Positions 34,154 through 42,752 of a stretch of 64,000 nt of DNA are shown in pieces. This DNA comes from CALJFL01 sp039964455 (GTDB lineage: Bacteria; Pseudomonadota; Gammaproteobacteria; Pseudomonadales; Halieaceae): assembly GCA_039964455.1 (NCBI GenBank), contig JBDVXK010000010.1:1-64000 (forward strand), written 5' to 3'. The translations under genes were made by a program, and so were the position numbers. The notes below the pieces were generated by a model that saw only the letters and a list, made by a program, of their open reading frames with translations, searched no databases and was not told the DNA's origin. Numbering within the stretch: the stretch's first letter is position 1; every line of letters begins with the position of its first letter.

Positions 34154-36425
34154 GTACACCGTGGCGGTCAAGGCCTTGGCTGAGTTCTGTCATCGCGAGG
34201 GTGATATAGATCATAGGTTCACGCCTTCGCCCACCGGTGCGCAGGGCACAGAAGGACACCAGCGCTGCTATCGCCGGCGTCCTTCGTCTTACCAGCCCGA
34301 GTATCCTGTTGCCCTCGCCCATGATTGCGAAGTTGGGGTGTTGCAGATTCGGGGACGAGCCGATGGTTACGATTGCGAGCGCGCCATTGTCGAAGAAATC
34401 AAGACCTGCCGCGTCGATCCCGCGCGAATTCCCGCCAGCATCACCCGACTGCACCTTGCCCAGGGCAGGCTGTATGCAGCCCTGATAGCGCAGCAGGAAG
34501 ACCTTGCTGGGCTCACTGTACAGCTCACCTGGTTGCAGCTGGATGAAGATACCGAGTATCCGCTGGAGCAATTTTACACACGCGAAGAGCTTGATCAGTT
34601 TCTGCAGCAGACCCTTGCAAGCTATGGCGGCTGGCTGGCGCAACTGACAGAAGGTGTTCGCCTCAGGGATCTTGGCCTGGCCTCCATGACGTTTCCATTT
34701 GCGGATTTTCGGGCGGGACAGCGACAAATAGCTGAGTTGGTCTACAAGTGCGTCGATCAATCTGGACAACTGTTGCTGGAAGCGCCCACGGGCATAGGGA
34801 AAACCGCCGCCGTATTGTTTCCAGCGGTCAAGGGTTTGGCCACTGATAAACACGATCGAATTATCTTTACCACGGCCAGAGAAGTCGGGCGACGCACCGC
34901 CGAAGATACGCTGCGGCACTTCAGCAGTAAGGGTTGGATCGGAAGTAGCCTGACGCTCACCGCACGGGACAAAGTGTGTTTTTCGCCGGGCAAAGCTTGC
35001 CACAGTGACGACTGTTCATTCGCAAGTGGCTACTACGACAGTTTGCCCGCCGCTCGGGAGGCCGCATTGGCAACGCGACAATTGAACAGGGAAGCGATCG
35101 AGGTGCTGGCCAGAGAGCATGAGATTTGTCCCTACCAACTCGCGCTGGATATGATCGATTGGGTCGATGTGGTTGTTGCCGACCTGCACTATGTCTATAG
35201 CCTGACGGCTGGCCTGACCGAACGGTTAAGCAGCGACCAAAAGCGTTGGACTGTGCTGATTGATGAGGCGCATAACCTGCCTGGAAGGGCGCGGGACATG
35301 TACCGTGCCGGGCTTGCCAAAACGGATTTGATGCACGCCAGGAGCACCACCAGGGGGCCGATTAAATCTGCACTGGACCGTATCAACCGTGTGCTTTTGA
35401 CGATACAAAAAGGCCCGTGGCGCGAGACTGAATACGATTGCTCTGACACCATTCCGGAAAAACTGTCGCTGGCCCTGCAGGATTTCGTCTCTGTCACGGG
35501 TGAGGCAATGGCTGCCGACCCTATGGTATTGCAGCGCAATCCCGGCCTGCTCGATTTTTATTTTCAGGTGCTGCAGTTCCTGCGAGTCGCAGATCAGTGG
35601 GGTGAGGAGTTTCGTTTCGAAAAAACTCGCAGCACGGGTAAGCAGAGTCTGCGTTTGACGCTGAACTGTCTGGACCCCTCACGATTATTATCTGAGCGGC
35701 AAGACCATATGCACGCCAGCGTAGCATTTTCAGCGACGCTATCGCCCAGCGACTGGTTGCGCCCTGGCCTTGGGTACGCCGACACCGCCGTGTGTCGACA
35801 GCTGGAGTCGCCTTTCGCTCCGGAACAGCTTGCTGTCAGCGTGGAGACAACTATAGACACGCGCTATAAGCAGCGGTCAGCGACGCTGGAATCCCTGGCG
35901 GCTCGAATCGCCCAGTGGCTGGAGCAGCAACCCGGGAACTGTATAGTTTACTTTCCTTCTTACCGGTATCTGCAGGACTGCCTGTCGCTCCTTCAGTCTA
36001 ACGAGGAACTGTCCGCCGGCCGCACCTTATGGGTACAGGGGGCTTCAGCCGACCCGGGCGAAAGAGAGGCTTTGCTGCCACTCTTGCAAGAGCGGCGGGA
36101 CGTGGCGGCGTTTTGCATGCTGGGCGGTATTTTTGGGGAAGGTGTGGATCTGCCTGGCGATGCCTTGGCATCGGTGGTCGTGGTAGGTGTAGGATTGCCG
36201 CAAGTTAACCGGCAAACGGAGCAACTGAGAGAGCACTATCAGGCGGTGTACAAGCGGGGTTTCGAGTTTTCTTACCTGTATCCCGGCCTGCAGAAAGTGA
36301 ACCAGGCCCTGGGCAGGGTAGTACGCGGGACCGACGACAGTGGCCATGCCTTGCTTATTGATAATCGCTATGCCCACCAGGAGTACCGCAGTTTACTGGC
36401 ACCCTGGTGGCTGTATCTTGAATAG
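34146..36425 (+). CDS. XPD/DinG-like Fe-S DNA helicase with N-terminal PD-(D/E)XK-like domain
   Basis: Superfamily 2 helicase of 759 aa. The N-terminus (about 1-160) looks like a RecB/Cas4-type nuclease fold: GRADGYD with Asp73, then IVEEIKT with Glu84 and Lys86. Walker A is EAPTGIGKT (212-220), followed by an Fe-S cluster quartet Cys278, Cys285, Cys290 and Cys328. The box DEAH is at 373-376, and motif VI is NQALGRVVRGTDDSG. Family members unwind 5' to 3'. The start ATG lies within the FAN1 3' end (8-bp overlap), so the two proteins are made together and probably work on the same DNA lesions. This pairing is inference. Confidence 0.9.
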   Translation: MAEYTVAVKALAEFCHREGDIDHRFTPSPTGAQGTEGHQRCYRRRPSSYQPEYPVALAHDCEVGVLQIRGRADGYDCERAIVEEIKTCRVDPARIPASITRLHLAQGRLYAALIAQQEDLAGLTVQLTWLQLDEDTEYPLEQFYTREELDQFLQQTLASYGGWLAQLTEGVRLRDLGLASMTFPFADFRAGQRQIAELVYKCVDQSGQLLLEAPTGIGKTAAVLFPAVKGLATDKHDRIIFTTAREVGRRTAEDTLRHFSSKGWIGSSLTLTARDKVCFSPGKACHSDDCSFASGYYDSLPAAREAALATRQLNREAIEVLAREHEICPYQLALDMIDWVDVVVADLHYVYSLTAGLTERLSSDQKRWTVLIDEAHNLPGRARDMYRAGLAKTDLMHARSTTRGPIKSALDRINRVLLTIQKGPWRETEYDCSDTIPEKLSLALQDFVSVTGEAMAADPMVLQRNPGLLDFYFQVLQFLRVADQWGEEFRFEKTRSTGKQSLRLTLNCLDPSRLLSERQDHMHASVAFSATLSPSDWLRPGLGYADTAVCRQLESPFAPEQLAVSVETTIDTRYKQRSATLESLAARIAQWLEQQPGNCIVYFPSYRYLQDCLSLLQSNEELSAGRTLWVQGASADPGEREALLPLLQERRDVAAFCMLGGIFGEGVDLPGDALASVVVVGVGLPQVNRQTEQLREHYQAVYKRGFEFSYLYPGLQKVNQALGRVVRGTDDSGHALLIDNRYAHQEYRSLLAPWWLYLE

Positions 36426-36455
36426 CTCCTGTGCGCTGTCCAGCGCAGGTTTTAG

Positions 36456-37712
36456 CTAGAACCGGTAACCGGGCTTGGCGAACGCTAACTGCGCGGTGCT
36501 GATGATGCGCTCACGGAAACCGCCTTCGCAGTAGCAGAGATAAAACTCCCACATGCGTACGAAGCGTTCGTCAAAGCCCATCTGTTCGACCTCGTCCAGC
36601 CGATTCATGAAGCGGCTACGCCAGTCAGCCAGCGTTTGCGCATAGTCCATAGTGATGTCGCGCAGATGGACGATCTGCATATCAGTGTTTTCTGCGATGT
36701 GATTGGCAATCACGCTCACCGAAGGCAGGCAGCCACCCGGGAAGATATACCGTTTGATGTAGTCGACTGTATCTTTTGCTCGATCGTATCGCTGGTCGGC
36801 CATGGTGATTGCCTGTATCACCATCTTGCCGTGGGGCTTAAGCAACGCGCTGCAGCATTCAAAGTAATTAGCGTAGAACTGATGACCCACCGCTTCGATC
36901 ATTTCGATGGAAACAAGTTTGTCGTAGGTGCCTGTCAGGTTGCGATAGTCCTCACACAGTACAGTGACCTTGTCTTCCAGTCCCAGTGATTTAACCCTCT
37001 GGGAAGCGAATTCGAATTGCTCCTGTGAAATCGTTGTTGTGGTGACGTTGCAGCCATAGTTGGTGGCTGCATGGATTGCCATGCCGCCCCAGCCCGTGCC
37101 TATTTCTACCAGATGATCCTCGCTGGACAATTCCAGTTGGCGACAGATTTCATCCAGTTTCTCAACCGCCGCGTCTTCCAGCCTTGTGGCTTGCGGAGTA
37201 TAGATGGCAGATGAATACATCATCGTATCGTCCAGGAACAAGCGGAAAAAATCGTTGCCCAGGTCGTAGTGGGCCGAAATGTTTTTGCGTGAGCCTTCCC
37301 GGGTGTTTTTGTTCATACCATGAGCCAACTTCAGGCCCAGTTTTACATACCAGTTTTGCCTGCTCTCCATGGTTTCCATGGTGCTCATATTGGCGCTGAA
37401 CAGGCGGGTAACTTCAGTCAGGTCCGGTGAAGACCAATCTCCATCGATGTAGGCCTCGCCCGATGCGATGGTGCCACCGGTCAAAACCTTGCCATATACA
37501 CGTTGGTTGTGAACATGAACCTGTGCCTGGGGCTCGCCCGGCTGTCCGGGATTGCCAAAGTGATGAACGTCATTGCCGTCGTTTATGATCAGGCTGCCAA
37601 CAGCGATATTGTCTAGCACCTTCAACAGAAGCCTGCGCGACAGATTCTCGCTGGACCACAGGCGTCTGGCCTGGGGCAGTAACTGAATCCGGTTGACACT
37701 CATATTGCTCAT
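36456..37712 (-). CDS. Cyclopropane-fatty-acid-synthase-type SAM methyltransferase
   Basis: Methyltransferase acting on unsaturated acyl chains of membrane lipids, 418 aa. An N-terminal lipid-binding region (about 1-130, with GEAYIDGDW) precedes the Rossmann domain: SAHYDLGNDFFRLFLDDTMMYSSAIY, SAM loop VEIGTGWGGMA (202-212), SIEMIEAVGH and YIFPGGCLPS. All family motifs are present. In ChrR-controlled clusters of alphaproteobacteria such enzymes help make methylated or furan fatty acids, so the product may not be a cyclopropane. It starts 2 bp from the DUF1365 stop and is the last gene of the minus-strand amine oxidase-DUF1365-CFA unit. Confidence 0.93.
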   Translation of the reverse strand: MSNMSVNRIQLLPQARRLWSSENLSRRLLLKVLDNIAVGSLIINDGNDVHHFGNPGQPGEPQAQVHVHNQRVYGKVLTGGTIASGEAYIDGDWSSPDLTEVTRLFSANMSTMETMESRQNWYVKLGLKLAHGMNKNTREGSRKNISAHYDLGNDFFRLFLDDTMMYSSAIYTPQATRLEDAAVEKLDEICRQLELSSEDHLVEIGTGWGGMAIHAATNYGCNVTTTTISQEQFEFASQRVKSLGLEDKVTVLCEDYRNLTGTYDKLVSIEMIEAVGHQFYANYFECCSALLKPHGKMVIQAITMADQRYDRAKDTVDYIKRYIFPGGCLPSVSVIANHIAENTDMQIVHLRDITMDYAQTLADWRSRFMNRLDEVEQMGFDERFVRMWEFYLCYCEGGFRERIISTAQLAFAKPGYRF

Positions 37713-37713
37713 T

Positions 37714-38469
37714 TCATGCTCCAGTAGGTCTTGTTCCGGGGTGTGGATGAAAAGGTATGCGTTTGAAGAACAGTCGTAAAGCCTGCCAGTAAATAGCCAG
37801 CGCGACCTTGGCTGTCATCAGTGGGTAGCGCAGAAGGATTAGATTCAAGGCACCACGGGTCATAGGCTCTGCAGACAGAGAAAGGCTGGCATCGAATACC
37901 TTGCCTTCATCCGTAAGGGTATCCATATGCAGAATCAGCCGCTTGTCCGGGGTACTGCTGCGCCATTTGTAGCGCATGGCCATGGGGTTGAAAGGGGATA
38001 CATGAAACTGCTTGGCGAACTCGGTGTTCAACCAGCGACCGCTGTCCGGCCCTCGCAGCACGTAGCTGTGCCGCTCATTCCATGGAGTGTTGTTGACCTC
38101 GGCGACCAAAAACTCCAATGCGCTCTCGTCATCGTTGTAACAGTAGTAACAGGCAATGGGATTAATCTGGAAACCGAAATAACGCATGTTGGCGAGCAGG
38201 TAGATGGGGCCTGTGTGCTCATCGCCGGTTTCCTCACGAATCCGTCTGCGCACCTCGTCTTTAAGGGGTTTTTCCGGATCGCCCAGAAAATCGCTGCGCT
38301 TGAAGCGCGCCAGAGCGGGCCTGGTTGCCGACCATAGCCAGCTTTTTGCGAACAGTTCGGGCAATTCATCCAGACAGATAAAAGGCATGAAAACACTGTA
38401 GCTAAAGCTGTGCGGTCTGGGTAAGTGGCGGCGATGTCTCAGCCGGCCTGAATAAATCCTGGACTTCAT
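37714..38469 (-). CDS. DUF1365 family protein
   Basis: A 251-residue protein of a family found beside flavin amine oxidases and CFA-type methyltransferases. Conserved pieces are YSGRLRHRRHLPRPHSFSYSVFM, FLGDPEKPL, MRYFGFQINPIACYYCYN, VAEVNNTPWNERHSYVL and FHVSPFNPMAMRYKWR. Near the C-terminus is a hydrophobic stretch (LMTAKVALAIYWQALRLFF) that may contact membrane. The biochemical role is unsettled; context points to modification of fatty acids. Its ATG overlaps the amine oxidase stop by 4 bp, and the CFA gene follows at once, so the three proteins are probably made in step. Confidence 0.92.
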   Translation of the reverse strand: MKSRIYSGRLRHRRHLPRPHSFSYSVFMPFICLDELPELFAKSWLWSATRPALARFKRSDFLGDPEKPLKDEVRRRIREETGDEHTGPIYLLANMRYFGFQINPIACYYCYNDDESALEFLVAEVNNTPWNERHSYVLRGPDSGRWLNTEFAKQFHVSPFNPMAMRYKWRSSTPDKRLILHMDTLTDEGKVFDASLSLSAEPMTRGALNLILLRYPLMTAKVALAIYWQALRLFFKRIPFHPHPGTRPTGA

Positions 38470-39737
38470 GCGGCGACCCGGTTGACTCCGTCTGTCTGGT
38501 TGAGAGCTCGCGCCACGCGTAGAGCACTCACCACGCCATCCTCATGAAAGCCATTGTGCCAGTAGGCTCCACAGTACCAGGTGTCGCGTGCACCATTGAT
38601 CTCCTGCCAGCGCTCCTGAGCGGCCACGCCCGCCAGTGAAAACACCGGGTGATCATAGTTAAAGCTTCCCAGGATCTTGTCAGGATTGATGGCAGTGGTG
38701 TCATTCAAGGTCACGCAAAAAGTCTCCGGAGCCTCTATGCCCTGCAGGATATTCATATTGTAGGTGACAACTGCGCGATCTTCACCGCGACCGAGTCTGT
38801 AGTTCCAGCTGGACCAGGTTTTGCGATTGGTGGGCAGCATTTTTTGATCAGTATGCAGCACGACCTCATTTGATTGGTAGGGCAAGGCGCCAAGAATATC
38901 CCTTTCACCGTCGGAGGGGTCGGCAAGCATTGCCAGGGCCTGGTCGGAGTGAGAGGCGATGACTACCTGGTCAAAGTCGAACGTGCGGCCATCAGCCAGA
39001 GTCAGGGTGACGCCACCCTCAGCATGGCGGGTAATCGCGCTGACCTGGGCGTTGGTGTGGATACGCTCCTCAAAGCGCTGGATTAAGGGCCGTATATATT
39101 CCCGTGATCCGCCCTCAATAACGCGCCATTGGGGGCGGTTTTTTACAGACAAAAGACCGTGATTTTTGAAAAATCGGATAAAAAAGCTGACTGGAAATGC
39201 CATCATGGTCTGGCAATCTGCTGACCATATAGCACTGCCCATGGCTATAAGGTAGTCACGCTTGAAACTCTCGCTGTAGCCGTTGCGCTGCAGGTAGCTT
39301 CCCAGTGTTTCGTCTTCTGTCAGTGTGCCTGACTCAAGGTCGGCGATGGCCTCTTTGTTGAAGCGCAGTATACCGCGCACCATAGACAGGAATTTGGGCG
39401 ATACCAGGTTGCTGCGCTGCGCAAACAGGGTGTTGAGGTTGGTGCCAGAATACTCCAGCCCACTGTCGTGGTCGTGGACGCTGAATCCCATCGCTGTGGG
39501 CTTGCTGGAAACTCCCAATTCGTCCATCAGCGCAATAAAATTGGGGTAGGTCCAGTCATTGAAGACGATGAACCCGGTATCGATCGCGTAGCGTCGTGTT
39601 CCCAGCTTGACGTCGACAGTTGCCGTATGGCCGCCGATTTTGGCACCTGCCTCAAAAACGCTGACCTCGTGATTGGGGCTGAGGTAGTGAGCGCAGGCTA
39701 ACCCTGAGATTCCTGATCCGATAACGGCTATGTTCAC
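38466..39737 (-). CDS. FAD-dependent amine oxidase/desaturase-like protein
   Basis: A 423-residue flavoprotein of the amine-oxidase superfamily. The N-terminal dinucleotide fold is VIGSGISGLACAHYL (about 5-19) with HEVSVFEAGAKIGGHTATV. The substrate half contains AIDTGFIVFNDWTYPNF, and the C-terminal FAD contact is WYCGAYWHNGFHEDGVVSALRVA. In this neighbourhood such enzymes act on fatty acyl chains rather than amines; that is inference from gene context. It starts with GTG at 39737, with GGAGAG seven bases ahead, and is the first gene of a three-gene unit. A TGATCC/TAATTT promoter lies 57 bp upstream and faces it. Confidence 0.92.
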   Translation of the reverse strand: MNIAVIGSGISGLACAHYLSPNHEVSVFEAGAKIGGHTATVDVKLGTRRYAIDTGFIVFNDWTYPNFIALMDELGVSSKPTAMGFSVHDHDSGLEYSGTNLNTLFAQRSNLVSPKFLSMVRGILRFNKEAIADLESGTLTEDETLGSYLQRNGYSESFKRDYLIAMGSAIWSADCQTMMAFPVSFFIRFFKNHGLLSVKNRPQWRVIEGGSREYIRPLIQRFEERIHTNAQVSAITRHAEGGVTLTLADGRTFDFDQVVIASHSDQALAMLADPSDGERDILGALPYQSNEVVLHTDQKMLPTNRKTWSSWNYRLGRGEDRAVVTYNMNILQGIEAPETFCVTLNDTTAINPDKILGSFNYDHPVFSLAGVAAQERWQEINGARDTWYCGAYWHNGFHEDGVVSALRVARALNQTDGVNRVAA

Positions 39738-39793
39738 GTATTGACTCTCCGATGGCGAATGTTGCAGTGCAGCATTTTGTCGATTATATGTCC

Positions 39794-39823
39794 AAATTAC
39801 GCCCCGGGGGTGGCAACGGATCA
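39794..39823 (-). promoter_or_regulatory. ECF (RpoE/ChrR-type) promoter of the amine oxidase unit
   Basis: Minus strand: TGATCC at 39823-39818, an 18-bp spacer, TAATTT at 39799-39794. TGATCC is the -35 element of the RpoE/ChrR class in Rhodobacter. The start would be near 39787, about 50 nt before the GTG. Confidence 0.72.
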
Positions 39824-39837
39824 GCTATGAGGTTTAT

Positions 39838-39868
39838 TGATCCAAACTCGCCGGCAGTGACGTATACT
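39838..39868 (+). promoter_or_regulatory. ECF autoregulated promoter of the sigma-chrR pair
   Basis: Plus strand: TGATCC at 39838-39843, an 18-19 bp spacer, then GTATACT ending at 39868. It lies 28 bp before the sigma-factor ATG. The -35 box lies 15 bp from that of the opposing promoter. Confidence 0.7.
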
Positions 39869-39895
39869 CTTGTAATCCAAAGAAAGCGCAGGAAT

Positions 39896-40504
39896 ATGGC
39901 AGTGACGGAGAGTACGGGCGGGGAAAAAAGCAGTTGGGATGTTCCGACCGGTCGCAGGACCGATGAGTGGAGCGAATGCCTGACGTTGATCGCCGAAAAT
40001 CAGGACAGGGCAGCGTTTACGCGGTTTTTCCGCCACTTTGCGCCGCTGATCAAGGCCTTTGCCTTGTCGGGGTCGACGATGTCGCAGATGCACGCCGACG
40101 AACTGGTGCAGGAAGTGATGTTGAAGACCTGGCAGAAAGCTAAGGCTTTTAACCCTGAGAAGGCGGCGGCAAGTACGTGGGTATACACGATTGCTCGGAA
40201 TTGCCGTACGGACATGTTCCGGCGGCTGCAGAAGTTTGATACACCGTTGGCGGCTGAGGATTTTACCCCCGAGACGGACAGCGAAGAACCATTTTCGATA
40301 CTGCAGAGCAAGCGTAGTAGCGACAAGATACGTGAGTTGATGGCCGGGCTTCCAACGGATCAGGCCCAGATTCTTGCGAAAGTGTATATGGAGGGCAAGT
40401 CTCACGCTGAGGCTGCCGCAGAGTTGGATCTCCCCCTGGGGACGGTGAAATCCCGTGTCAGGCTGGCAATCCAAAAGCTACAAATTCAGATAGAAAGACA
40501 GTGA
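39896..40504 (+). CDS. rpoE: ECF RNA polymerase sigma factor, RpoE/ChrR class
   Basis: Alternative sigma factor of 202 aa controlled by the ChrR anti-sigma encoded next to it. Region 2 (about 25-105) includes FTRFFRHFAPLIKAFAL, ADELVQEVMLKTWQKA and STWVYTIARNCRTDMFRR. Region 4 (about 140-200) includes LPTDQAQILAKVYMEGKSHAEAAAELDLPLGTVKSRVRLAIQKL. In Rhodobacter this class answers singlet oxygen. The ATG at 39896 follows AGGA; the frame is open to 39752 but would read through the promoter. It overlaps or abuts chrR depending on the chrR start. Confidence 0.94.
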   Translation: MAVTESTGGEKSSWDVPTGRRTDEWSECLTLIAENQDRAAFTRFFRHFAPLIKAFALSGSTMSQMHADELVQEVMLKTWQKAKAFNPEKAAASTWVYTIARNCRTDMFRRLQKFDTPLAAEDFTPETDSEEPFSILQSKRSSDKIRELMAGLPTDQAQILAKVYMEGKSHAEAAAELDLPLGTVKSRVRLAIQKLQIQIERQ

Positions 40505-40509
40505 CGATT

Positions 40510-41166
40510 ATGACGAAATTTCACCCGGAATTACATTTATTAACCGAGTATGCCGCAGGCGATCTGCCGTTGGCGCAATCGGCCTGCGTTTCAGCACATA
40601 TGCATTACTGCGATCAGTGCAGGCGAGCTGTAGGGCAGCTGCAGGATCTTGGTGGTGTGTTGCTTGAGCAACTCAACCCTGAGCCTGTCGGTGATGCCAT
40701 GCTGGACGCCGTATTGGCCAGGCTCGATGAAGAGCCGCCTCTCATGTATGCGCAAACCGAGGAAGTTGCCGTCAGTCGTACGCCGGCAATCCTGCGCCGC
40801 CTGATGAGCGGCGATTTCAGCGACCTGTCGTGGAAGAAAGTGTCCAAAGCACTCAGTATCAGCTACCTGAAGACAGGTGATAGCGGCTATGAGTTCGCGC
40901 TTTATCACATCAAGGCTGGCGGCCGGATTCCTGATCACGACCACCGCGGTTCCGAGATGACCCTGATTTTGCAGGGCGGCTTTTCTGACGCCAACGGCAG
41001 CTATCATGTGGGTGATTTTATCTACCGGGAAACTGACGATACTCACGCACCAACGGCGCTGCAGTCTGAAGACTGTATTTGCCTGGCTGTACTGGATGCG
41101 CCCTTGAAGTTCACAGGCTGGAAGCATCGCTGGATGAATCCTTTCCTGCGCCTGCAGGCTGGCTAA
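40510..41166 (+). CDS. chrR: ChrR-type zinc anti-sigma factor
   Basis: Cytoplasmic zinc-binding anti-sigma that holds the ECF factor until singlet oxygen or related stress breaks the complex. The 218-residue protein has an N-terminal ZAS domain with His5 and the HxxxCxxC motif His30, Cys34, Cys37. The C-terminal cupin-like domain (about 95-205) has the metal motif DHDHRGSEM and a later His in TDDTHAP. Both zinc sites of ChrR are therefore intact. The ATG at 40510 gives the family start MT-x-x-H; GTG 40501, overlapping the sigma stop as GTGA, would add three residues. A terminator follows 27 bp after the stop. Confidence 0.94.
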   Translation: MTKFHPELHLLTEYAAGDLPLAQSACVSAHMHYCDQCRRAVGQLQDLGGVLLEQLNPEPVGDAMLDAVLARLDEEPPLMYAQTEEVAVSRTPAILRRLMSGDFSDLSWKKVSKALSISYLKTGDSGYEFALYHIKAGGRIPDHDHRGSEMTLILQGGFSDANGSYHVGDFIYRETDDTHAPTALQSEDCICLAVLDAPLKFTGWKHRWMNPFLRLQAG

Positions 41167-41193
41167 GCCCCGCAGAACCCGGAAAGACCTCAA

Positions 41194-41227
41194 GAGCCTC
41201 GCTGGAATTTTCAGCGGGGCTTTTTTA
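41194..41227 (+). terminator. Rho-independent terminator after chrR
   Basis: Arms AGCCTCGCTG and CAGCGGGGCT with one mismatch, loop GAATTTT, followed by a run of six T. Confidence 0.88.
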
Positions 41228-41608
41228 TATCTTTGAAAATAAAGGCTTTATCCGTCAAAGATGATGCCTTGATGACTCGGGCATAGCGCCAGGGGCTATT
41301 TATCTGTCGTTTTGTGTCATTGCACATTGGGGCTGAGTATCTAAAGTAGCGCCCTGAATGTGTCAAGGGCGAGGTGCGGCCTTGTGCTGTACCCCTGTTT
41401 TGACCATTCAGTGGCTGAATAGCCGCCATTGTTCCGGCGCGGGGGAGGCTGTGCTACAGTCTGCAGCCCTTTCGGCGGGGGCACCGCGTAAGCAGATAAA
41501 ACGCGCCTTGCCTGAAGGCAGAATAACCCAGGTGAGTATTGCCTGAGGTCCGGTTATTGGCTGGATCGCACAACCTGAACATCAAACTGTTATGGGGTAC
41601 CAATCGCT
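41228..41608 (+). other. Intergenic region before pntAA
   Basis: About 380 bp between the chrR terminator and pntAA. I see no credible gene on either strand. A possible extended -10 promoter (TGC-TACAGT, 41452-41460) lies about 150 nt ahead of pntAA with a poor -35 (TTCCGG). The remaining leader, about 140 nt, shows no motif I recognise. Confidence 0.6.
41452..41460 (+). promoter_or_regulatory. Candidate extended -10 promoter of the pnt operon
   Basis: TGC followed by TACAGT. The -35 is weak, so this rests on the extended -10 alone. Confidence 0.3.
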
Positions 41609-42751
41609 ATGCGTCTTGCAATTCCCAAGGAAACTCATCCGGGTGAAAACCGGGTGCCAATTATCCCTGATGTAGCCAAAAAGCTGGTTCGTCTGGGTGC
41701 TGAAGTGGTCATTGAGGCCGGTGTTGGTGCTGGCTCCGGCTTTACCGATGAGCAATATACCGAGGTTGGTGCGACCGTCAGCAATGACCGCAATGATTTG
41801 TTTGCAAGCGCTGACATGCTGTTACGCCTGCGTAAACCCGAGCTCGCCGAAATAGCGATGATGAAGCCCGGCTGCGTTCATATCAGCTATCTCGACCCGT
41901 TCAATGAGCATGAACTGGTCAATGCCTTGAAAGAGCGTGGCGTTACCGCCATCAGCATGGAAATGATTCCCCGGACCACGCGCAGCCAGAAGATGGACGC
42001 GCTTAGCTCCCAGGCTAACCTCGCGGGCTATGTCATGGTGATGCAGGCAGCAACACATCTGCCGCGCATCTTTCCCATGATGATGACCCCGGCCGGTACG
42101 CTGAAACCAGCCAAGGTGTTCATCATTGGTGCCGGTGTAGCGGGCCTGCAGGCCATTGCGACCGCCAAGCGACTTGGCGCCAAGGTCACCGCATTTGATA
42201 CCCGGCCTGTGGTTGCCGAGCAGGTGCAATCACTGGGTGCGACCTTCCTTGATATTGATTTGGGTGAAACCGGCGAAACTGAGGGTGGCTATGCGAAAGA
42301 GCTGACGCCAGAACAGATTCAGTTGCAGCGCGATGCCCAGAAGGCAGTGATTGCAGAGTCCGACGTGGTGATTACCACGGCCCAGGTATTCGGCCGCAAG
42401 CCACCGGTTATCGTTAGCCGGGACATGGTTGAGGGCATGCAGCCCGGATCTGTTGTTGTCGATATGGCCGCAGAGACAGGCGGCAACGTCGAGGGGTCGG
42501 TACCGAACGAGACTGTGACAATCAACGGAGTCACGGTGGTCGGCAAGGGCAACCTGCCGAACGAGGTTAGCCGAGATGCTAGCCAAATGTACGCCGCCAA
42601 CCTGTTCAATCTGGTTGAGGACAGCTGGGACGAGGAAGCAAAGAGCTTCACTATCGACTTCGAGCACGACATTCTGCCGGGCTGCATCATTACCCACGGC
42701 GGTGAGGTCACCAATGAGACGATTAAGAATATCCTGGAGGGGGGCAACTGA
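41609..42751 (+). CDS. pntAA: Proton-translocating NAD(P) transhydrogenase, alpha subunit part 1
   Basis: NAD(H)-binding domain I of the transhydrogenase that makes NADPH from NADH using the proton gradient. The 380-residue soluble protein begins MRLAIPKETHPGENRVPIIPD, has RLRKPELAEIAMMKPG, the loop QANLAGYVMVMQAAT and the Rossmann motif VFIIGAGVAGLQAIATAKRLGA with FDTRP after it. In E. coli this part is fused to the first membrane domain; here it ends before the helices, giving the three-part form found in many alphaproteobacteria and marine gammaproteobacteria. pntAB begins 1 bp after its stop. Confidence 0.96.
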   Translation: MRLAIPKETHPGENRVPIIPDVAKKLVRLGAEVVIEAGVGAGSGFTDEQYTEVGATVSNDRNDLFASADMLLRLRKPELAEIAMMKPGCVHISYLDPFNEHELVNALKERGVTAISMEMIPRTTRSQKMDALSSQANLAGYVMVMQAATHLPRIFPMMMTPAGTLKPAKVFIIGAGVAGLQAIATAKRLGAKVTAFDTRPVVAEQVQSLGATFLDIDLGETGETEGGYAKELTPEQIQLQRDAQKAVIAESDVVITTAQVFGRKPPVIVSRDMVEGMQPGSVVVDMAAETGGNVEGSVPNETVTINGVTVVGKGNLPNEVSRDASQMYAANLFNLVEDSWDEEAKSFTIDFEHDILPGCIITHGGEVTNETIKNILEGGN

Positions 42752-42752
42752 T

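Noticed and set aside
34044..35003. Minus-strand open frame of about 319 codons inside the FAN1/helicase region
   Set aside because: Antisense to helicase motifs and to the nuclease core; no ribosome site or domain.
39752..39895. 48-residue N-terminal extension of the ECF sigma factor
   Set aside because: It covers both ECF promoters; the ATG at 39896 has a ribosome site and the family start.
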